Shown piece by piece: positions 1-5,409 of a stretch of 8,136 nucleotides of DNA. The stretch is from Aquificota bacterium (GTDB lineage: Bacteria; Aquificota; Aquificia; Aquificales; Hydrogenothermaceae). The DNA lies in contig JAADDV010000068.1 of NCBI GenBank assembly GCA_013153795.1, forward strand, positions 1 to 8,136, read 5' to 3'. Under the pieces are notes generated by a model. That model was not told the origin of the DNA, did no database searches, and worked only from the letters and a program-made list of their open reading frames with translations. Positions within the stretch are counted from its first letter, which is position 1. The number at the start of each line of letters is the position of its first letter. Position numbers and translations under genes: made by a program.

Positions 1-341
1 GCATATGTTTGCTCTGCCCATACATCTCCTAATCTATATCTTCTATTAAATCCTGCTGAAGGCTGAATAGACCTTGAATCTACTGCAATATAATAAGTTC
101 CATTTTCATCTACAGTAAAAGAGAAACTTCCATCACTATTTGTTGTAGTTTGTCCAAGACATGTTTTTGTATCATCATATAAATTTATATAAACATCTCC
201 AATGCCAACTTTATCTGAAAGATTTCCATCTCCATTAACATCTTCATAAACGTATCCTGAAATAATGTATTCAGCAAAAGAAACAGATATATATAAAAGA
301 AAAGAAAATAAGGTCAAAGATATTTTTTTTCTTTTTTCCAT
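1..341 (-). CDS. N-terminal fragment of an exported SdrD_B-like surface protein (3' end outside window)
   Basis: A start codon at 341 opens a frame that runs without a stop to the window edge (113 full codons). Residues 1-23 are a clear signal peptide: a basic MEKRKK start, a hydrophobic core and a VSFA cleavage site before Glu24. From about 26 the sequence is an SdrD_B/CnaB-like beta domain: SGYVYEDVNGDGNLSDKVG with a calcium-loop-like Asp/Asn/Gly run, GDVYINLYDD, then TNSDGSFSFTVDENGTYYIAVDS. It continues to PSAGFN and GDVWAEQTYA, a join I associate with large repetitive DUF11/SdrD_B surface proteins. One Cys (61) is visible. The gene lies 13 bases after the barrel gene and has its own Shine-Dalgarno, so it is probably in the same operon. 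It may be a relative of the first gene in the window, whose N-terminus cannot be seen for comparison. The full length and C-terminal anchor are unknown. Confidence 0.9.
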   Translation of the reverse strand, partial: MEKRKKISLTLFSFLLYISVSFAEYIISGYVYEDVNGDGNLSDKVGIGDVYINLYDDTKTCLGQTTTNSDGSFSFTVDENGTYYIAVDSRSIQPSAGFNRRYRLGDVWAEQTY

Positions 342-347
342 TTTGAA

Positions 348-352
348 CCCTC
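348..352 (-). promoter_or_regulatory. Ribosome binding site of the third gene
   Basis: On the minus strand AGAGGG precedes the ATG at 341 with six bases between. It sits in the 13-base gap after the TAA of the barrel gene, which supports both the start choice and co-transcription without a separate promoter. Confidence 0.8.
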
Positions 353-354
353 TT

Positions 355-3300
355 TTAATTATCTTTTAAGAATTTCTTAAATAAGTCTTCATCAAACTTT
401 AGTCTAAATTTTACATAAGCTCCCTTTGACCAGTAGTTAGCTTCTTCAAAATCATCATCATGAAATCCTTGGACGTTATATCCTACGCTTACCCAGAAGT
501 TTTTATATAGGGTATATCCTACTTCTGGGCCATAAGCATAAGAATAGTTTTTATTTTTATGGTCCCATAAAACACCACCATGAGCTCCGATATCTACTTT
601 ATCTGTTATGTCATAAGCAACTCTTCCTCTATACACATCTACAAAAGTATCTCCTATAGAGCCTCCTGTTGTATATTTGAAAGCATATTGCCATGATGTT
701 CTGAGTTTTGAATTTGGCTGGATATTAAAATGTAGTGAACCTAGATATTTATGATTATATATCTCTCCTTTTGCTGCTTTCCATCTAAATTTTAAAAGAG
801 TATTCCACACATCTGTATCTACAGGTCTATAGGCAAAACCTATAAGAAGGTCATTTTGATGTTTTTCATTTTTAAAATATCTCTCTCTTACTAAGAACGT
901 TCCCCCTTTTCCTACTTTCGTTATACCACCAACAGTAAGAAGATGGTTAGGCTCAAAATCTCCAAATCTTATTTCATAGCCAGCAGAAAGTTTGTATCTT
1001 TTGTTTTGTAAATAAGCTCCTCTTACAGAAACAGATGTGTAATCTCCTTTATCATCACCTGTGAATGTATTTACATTCTCAACAGAAATATCTCCTGAAA
1101 TCTTATCATTTATTTTAAATAAATGGTTTAATCCTATATGAGACTGAGTTCTCCAGCCACTTGCTCCATCATCAACAGTATATTTTGAAAAAGCAGTTGT
1201 ATTTTCTCTTAATTTTCCTTCTAAACCTAAAGTTGTAAGGGAAACATCTTTATCAGCTCTTTCTTGATATTCTGATTGTAAATATGTGTTAAACCAGTTT
1301 GAAACTTTATAATCTATTCTTCCTATTGTTCTGGTTGGATAATACTGGCTAGCTTTATCATCTTTTATAGCCTGTTCTCTTCTTAATGAGATAGAAAGCT
1401 TTTTATTTGGTCTATATGTAAGCCCTGCAATTGCTAATCCTCTTGTATCTGTTCCTGCATCATTTTTTTCCCTATGAATTCTTCCTCCAAATGTTAAAGA
1501 AAGTTTTTCATTTACTTTCCTATCTAACATTAAACTGCCAGTTTTTCTATCTATATCTCTATTTTCAACTACTGCTTCAGCAAGAACTCTTGTTTTTCCA
1601 TCTTTTGTTGTAGCTGTAATATTTGCTCCATAAGTTTCATATCCATAATCAGCAGTTATAGCAGAAAGGTTTTGATACCCTTCTTTTACTCTTTTGTAAT
1701 ATCCTCTTAGAGCAACATACTGATTTACTGCATATCTACCTTCTATTTTACTTGCATATCCATCATTATCAGTTTCTGTTCGTGAAATTTCCCCTAAAAG
1801 TCTAAGTTTATCAGTTTCATAAAGAACATCAGCACCATAAAGTTTTTTATCTGTTAAAACATGTTCTTCCTTTATCCCTGTTATTCCAAACCTTAACTTA
1901 CCGTCAAGGAATCTTTTTTCTCCCCTTAAACCATATGTATATTTTTCTTCTTGTAGATTGTCAGTTTCATAAATAACAACTATATAGTTAGGATTAAAAT
2001 TATCATCAAATTGTTTTATAGGCTCATGAAAAATAATAAAACCTTCTTCATAGTTTATGGTGTAATCAGTAAATCTATTTAATTCTCTTCTATCTAAAAT
2101 AATGTTTGGATTAAATCTATCTCGTGTTTCTATCCATATTCTTTCTGAATATTCTCTTACTGAGTTTTTTAAAAAATAAGGACCAGAAATTCCTTTTCCG
2201 GGAATTTCTTCTTTTAGTTGCTCCTGACTATTTTTAGTTATAAATCCTTGAATACGATAATTTTTTTCTTTTTGAATATTTAAATCAACTCCATTAAATG
2301 TTCTGTTATATCTGTTAAATTCTAAATCTGAACCTATATTTGTTCTATAATCTCCAAACATTAGATAAGAAAGGTCTTTTTCTACTTTAAAGAAAAGTCT
2401 GTTTTTACTTCTAGCTTCAAAATATTGTTCACTATCTTCTCCATAAATTGGGTAATATTGGTTTTCTTCAGTAGAAGGGATATTTTGATTCATTAAAACA
2501 TTATCTGGTTTTTCAGTTTGATATCTAAAGGTTACTGTATAATCTTTTACACTTCCTTTAGCAAAAACAGCTCCTTGTCCTTTTAATCTTGTTCCATCTT
2601 TATGTTTAAAAGGCATTTGAGTTTGGTCAGGATTGTTTTTTGTATCACCAAATCCAATACCACCTTCTATATTACCAACAACAATCCATGGTCTTTTTTC
2701 TGGATAAAATCTGACAGTAAATTCTTTTTCTATTTCTCCATACCATATTTTTACTCTTCTTTCTTCTGTAGAAGAAGCAGGAGAAAGTTTTAAAACAGCT
2801 TTCCCAGCATAAGCTTTTACTTTTAAAGGTCTATCTCCAAATCTTAGCCACTCTCCAGTTGATTCGTCCCATATATCTCCTTTATCAACATAAGCTTCTA
2901 TAAAAGTAGTATTTCTTATAGGAACTCCATCTTTATCTAAAAGTTCTACAGTAATATATGCTGGAGTTTTACCATCTGCTGGAGGTCTTTCAGGAAATAT
3001 TTTAACTCTAAGCTTTGTTACATCATCTGAAACAAAAATAGTTTTTTTATATGAAACATTGTTTGTTTTCAAAATAATTTCATTTTTTCCTTTTTTTAAA
3101 GGAACACTTATATATTTAACAGATAATAAATTCAAATCTTTGTCTTTTATCTTTTCCCCAATTTTATCCTCAGAAACTTCATTTCCATTTACATAAAGCT
3201 TATAAGAAGCTTTCAAGGGAACATTTATGATTATATCTGTTGTTTGCTCTGTTTGAGTTTGATTATCTTCTGGATAAATAATTCCATAATCAACTTCTTT

Positions 3301-5409
3301 CTTTACTTTTTTTTCCTCTTTTTTTTCCTCTTTTTGATAAAGTTTTAAAACCTCTTCTTCTAAATCTTTATAAATATCAAAACCATATATTTTTACTAAA
3401 TGGTCTCTCTTATCTTTTCCTACAATAAATATAGGCATATTTTTTAAAGAAATTTTTTCTTGAGCTAAAAATTGAAGTTTAAAGTCAATTTCATCAGAGC
3501 CTTTAATAGAAGGAATTTTTACAATATAAAATCCATTTTCTTTTTTCGGATAAACTTTTTTTCCGTTTAGTAAGGCACTATTTAAGACATAACTGAAACC
3601 TTTTGGTGGTTTAAATACAAGATAAACATCTTTTATTTCTGGTAGATAATGAATTTTAGGTATCCAGATATTAAGGACATATAAACCTTTATTTATATAA
3701 TCTGATAAATCTATCTCTTTTTCTGAAGCACCAAAAGGTATTACTCTTATTTCTACTCTTCTATTTTCAGGAGTCCCTTCTGGGGATATTCTATTTTCTA
3801 CAACTGGCTCTAATGTATCTTTAGCTTCTTCATCTATAAATACTAATTTTCCATCTACAATTTCCGCTTCTGCACAAGAATAACCTACTATATCTGGTCT
3901 TCCAGCTTCACTTCCTATAAGTTGCTCTGCAAATTTTTCTGACTCTTCTAAAGATAAGAATTCTCCTGCATATACATAGTATTCTTTTTTCTCAAATCCA
4001 ATAATTTTTTCTTTTATATATACTTTAACTTCAGGAAATTTTTCTTCTATTTCTTTTTTCTTTCTGTAAGCTTCTTCCTTATCTGTTGTTTTTAAAACTA
4101 AAACAGAGTATATAGGTTTTATACCTGTGTTAATAATCTTATTTTCTTCTGTTTTTGTTTCTAAACTTTCAATAACCCCTGTAGGTATTTTTGCTTCTAC
4201 TTCATAAGATGTTTGAGGTGTTTCTTTAATTTCCTGCTCTATAATCTGAGTTTGTTTTTGTTGTTTTTCTACTGGTTGCAGGTTTATTTCTTGCTCAACA
4301 GGAGCTATCTCTATTTCTGTTTCAGGTTTTGCTTCGACAACAGTTTCCTTCTCTAAACTTTTTTCTATAGCTTCAATAGGATATGTTCCCTTTAGATGTT
4401 TAATCATAAATTCTTTAGCTTCAGCTTCTGAAGTAAACTCTCCTAGATATACGTAATACTCTTTTTTCCCAAATGAAGTTATTTTTTCTTTTACAAAAGT
4501 TTTTAATTTAAATTCTTTTTCATAATCAGAAGCTATACTTTCTGCAAGTTCTTTATTGTTTGTTATAGCTACTAGAATTGAATAGAACAAGGAAGATTTT
4601 TTAGGTTTTAATCTTTTTTCTGTTGAAACAATTTTTTCTGTAGATACAGCTGAAGGAATTTTATCTTTTATAGAAGTTGTTTCCTTTATAACTTCTTCAG
4701 GCTCTTTTGTTATTTGAACTCCTTTTGTTTTAACAATAAAACCTGTAAAACCATATTTTCTTAAAAGTCTTTTTAAAGGTATAAGTTCTTTTACATTTCC
4801 AGCTTTACCTATTCTTACTGTATAAAATCCCTTTTCATTTTTATATATAAAAGCCTGACCTTTAAGTTTTTCTGGAAGTCTTTGTATAAATCTTTGAGCA
4901 TTGTATTCTGTGCTAAAAGCTCCAAGCTGAATAGAGTAATAACCAATTTGATTAGTGCTTTTTTCAATATTTTTTCTAGATATTTTTTTCTTAGTTTTAT
5001 ATTGTTCTTTCTTTTCTTGCTTTTTTGTATTTATAATTTCTTTATAAGTTTTATCTGTAGAAACAGTAATAGTTTCTACTTTAGGTTTTAAAATTTCCTC
5101 TTCTTTTTTAGCTATTATAGTTTTTGATACAAAACCTTTTATTTTATGTTTTCGTAAAAGCCTTTTTATGTGAACAAGCTCTCTTTGATTTTTGGCTTTA
5201 CCTATTCTTACTGTATAAAATCCTCTTTCATTTATATAGACAAAAGCTTCTTTTTTTAGCTCTTCAGGTAAAGACCTTAATTTCCTTTCAGCATTTTCTT
5301 TTTTACTGAAAGCTCCTATTTGAACAGAATAAACTTTTTCTATCTGCTGAGCTAAAGTTTTACCTGCTATTAAAGTTGTTCCTAATAAAGCTATTCCTAG
5401 TTTCTTCAT
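355..5409 (-). CDS. Outer-membrane beta-barrel protein with four N-terminal SPOR domains and an orphan OmpA-domain tail
   Basis: This is a complete 1684-residue protein. Residues 1-20 are a signal peptide (MKKLG, hydrophobic core, cut after KTLA). SPOR domains, which in known cases bind peptidoglycan glycan strands lacking stem peptides, lie at about 25-98, 156-228, 275-346 and 433-500, joined by Lys/Glu/Thr-rich, probably disordered linkers. Residues 504-557 (GYSC, EGTPENRRVEI) match the end of an OmpA-like domain whose beginning is absent here and present at the end of the preceding gene. A DUF11-like beta domain (557-680), a Lys/Glu linker (684-706), an Ig-like domain (720-796) and a Big/invasin-type domain (799-902, RPPADGKTPAYITVELLDKD) follow. 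From about 905 the alternating polar/aromatic pattern indicates a long barrel; the last strand is AYVKFRLKF, then a 12-residue tail. The start is fixed by the signal peptide, and an in-frame TGA lies three codons upstream (5418-5416). Probable role: an outer-membrane pore or anchor tied to the cell wall. The substrate is unknown. Confidence 0.95.
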   Translation of the reverse strand: MKKLGIALLGTTLIAGKTLAQQIEKVYSVQIGAFSKKENAERKLRSLPEELKKEAFVYINERGFYTVRIGKAKNQRELVHIKRLLRKHKIKGFVSKTIIAKKEEEILKPKVETITVSTDKTYKEIINTKKQEKKEQYKTKKKISRKNIEKSTNQIGYYSIQLGAFSTEYNAQRFIQRLPEKLKGQAFIYKNEKGFYTVRIGKAGNVKELIPLKRLLRKYGFTGFIVKTKGVQITKEPEEVIKETTSIKDKIPSAVSTEKIVSTEKRLKPKKSSLFYSILVAITNNKELAESIASDYEKEFKLKTFVKEKITSFGKKEYYVYLGEFTSEAEAKEFMIKHLKGTYPIEAIEKSLEKETVVEAKPETEIEIAPVEQEINLQPVEKQQKQTQIIEQEIKETPQTSYEVEAKIPTGVIESLETKTEENKIINTGIKPIYSVLVLKTTDKEEAYRKKKEIEEKFPEVKVYIKEKIIGFEKKEYYVYAGEFLSLEESEKFAEQLIGSEAGRPDIVGYSCAEAEIVDGKLVFIDEEAKDTLEPVVENRISPEGTPENRRVEIRVIPFGASEKEIDLSDYINKGLYVLNIWIPKIHYLPEIKDVYLVFKPPKGFSYVLNSALLNGKKVYPKKENGFYIVKIPSIKGSDEIDFKLQFLAQEKISLKNMPIFIVGKDKRDHLVKIYGFDIYKDLEEEVLKLYQKEEKKEEKKVKKEVDYGIIYPEDNQTQTEQTTDIIINVPLKASYKLYVNGNEVSEDKIGEKIKDKDLNLLSVKYISVPLKKGKNEIILKTNNVSYKKTIFVSDDVTKLRVKIFPERPPADGKTPAYITVELLDKDGVPIRNTTFIEAYVDKGDIWDESTGEWLRFGDRPLKVKAYAGKAVLKLSPASSTEERRVKIWYGEIEKEFTVRFYPEKRPWIVVGNIEGGIGFGDTKNNPDQTQMPFKHKDGTRLKGQGAVFAKGSVKDYTVTFRYQTEKPDNVLMNQNIPSTEENQYYPIYGEDSEQYFEARSKNRLFFKVEKDLSYLMFGDYRTNIGSDLEFNRYNRTFNGVDLNIQKEKNYRIQGFITKNSQEQLKEEIPGKGISGPYFLKNSVREYSERIWIETRDRFNPNIILDRRELNRFTDYTINYEEGFIIFHEPIKQFDDNFNPNYIVVIYETDNLQEEKYTYGLRGEKRFLDGKLRFGITGIKEEHVLTDKKLYGADVLYETDKLRLLGEISRTETDNDGYASKIEGRYAVNQYVALRGYYKRVKEGYQNLSAITADYGYETYGANITATTKDGKTRVLAEAVVENRDIDRKTGSLMLDRKVNEKLSLTFGGRIHREKNDAGTDTRGLAIAGLTYRPNKKLSISLRREQAIKDDKASQYYPTRTIGRIDYKVSNWFNTYLQSEYQERADKDVSLTTLGLEGKLRENTTAFSKYTVDDGASGWRTQSHIGLNHLFKINDKISGDISVENVNTFTGDDKGDYTSVSVRGAYLQNKRYKLSAGYEIRFGDFEPNHLLTVGGITKVGKGGTFLVRERYFKNEKHQNDLLIGFAYRPVDTDVWNTLLKFRWKAAKGEIYNHKYLGSLHFNIQPNSKLRTSWQYAFKYTTGGSIGDTFVDVYRGRVAYDITDKVDIGAHGGVLWDHKNKNYSYAYGPEVGYTLYKNFWVSVGYNVQGFHDDDFEEANYWSKGAYVKFRLKFDEDLFKKFLKDN
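3292..3360 (-). repeat. Lys/Glu low-complexity linker with two A8 tracts
   Basis: Residues 684-706 of the barrel protein form a charged linker (YQKEEKKEEKKVKKEV) between the beta domain after the OmpA tail and the next Ig-like domain. On the coding strand it contains two runs of eight A (3326-3319 and 3314-3307) in a tandem GAGGAAAAAAAA unit. Such runs are prone to slippage, but runs of this size are not rare in DNA this AT-rich. Confidence 0.8.
3739..3900 (-). other. C-terminal part of an OmpA-like domain, stranded inside the barrel gene
   Basis: Residues 504-557 of the barrel protein read RPDIVGYSCAEAE, then a 25-30-residue segment, then SPEGTPENRRVEIRV. GY(G/S)-x-(A/S) followed by (T)PE(G)xxxNRRVEI is the characteristic end of OmpA/Pal/MotB-type domains. 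No FxFxxxxxxLxP strand, GHTD motif or helix precedes it in this protein; the fourth SPOR domain comes directly before it. The segment between the two motifs is longer than in most family members. Confidence 0.75.
3910..4587 (-). repeat. SPOR domains 3 and 4 (second, more divergent pair)
   Basis: Residues 275-346 and 433-500 share (F/I)YS(I/V)LV at the start and KEYYVY(L/A)GEF near the end, preceded by VKEKI or IKEKI. They lack the GAF and GFYTVRIGKA signatures of the first pair, so the four domains are two types, each duplicated. A Glu/Gln/Thr/Pro-rich linker of about 87 residues separates them. Confidence 0.8.
4802..4830 (-). repeat. 29-bp direct repeat, copy in SPOR 2
   Basis: This stretch is identical, base for base, to 5195-5223. 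It encodes the GFYTVRIGKA strand region of SPOR 2, and the identity includes synonymous positions. Confidence 0.9.
5195..5223 (-). repeat. 29-bp direct repeat, copy in SPOR 1
   Basis: This stretch is identical to 4802-4830 and encodes the matching strand of SPOR 1. Recombination between the copies would remove 393 bases (131 codons), an in-frame loss of one SPOR unit plus a linker. Confidence 0.9.

Larger units (their letters stand above)
4726..5337 (-). repeat. Tandem SPOR domains 1 and 2 (close paralogous pair)
   Basis: Residues 25-98 and 156-228 of the barrel protein align without gaps over most of their length: YS(V/I)Q(I/L)GAFS, LPE(E/K)LK, then GFYTVRIGKA and KRLLRK. Each has the SPOR pattern of an opening YSVQIGAF strand and a later GFYTVRIG strand. 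A Lys-rich linker of about 57 residues separates them. Their high similarity points to a fairly recent internal duplication or to strong constraint. Confidence 0.9.

Noticed and set aside
342..360. Terminator or promoter between the barrel gene and the third gene
   Set aside because: The gap is only 13 bases, has no inverted repeat, and is taken up by a Shine-Dalgarno sequence.
3307..3326. Phase-variable switch at the two A8 runs in the barrel gene
   Set aside because: It was kept only as a low-complexity feature. Runs of this length are common in this DNA and lie in a Lys/Glu linker where AAA codons are expected; there is no variant evidence.
4726..5337. CRISPR-like or mobile-element origin of the repeats
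   Set aside because: There are only two copies of the 29-bp repeat, both in frame inside homologous protein domains, and there are no regular spacers, terminal inverted repeats or transposase.
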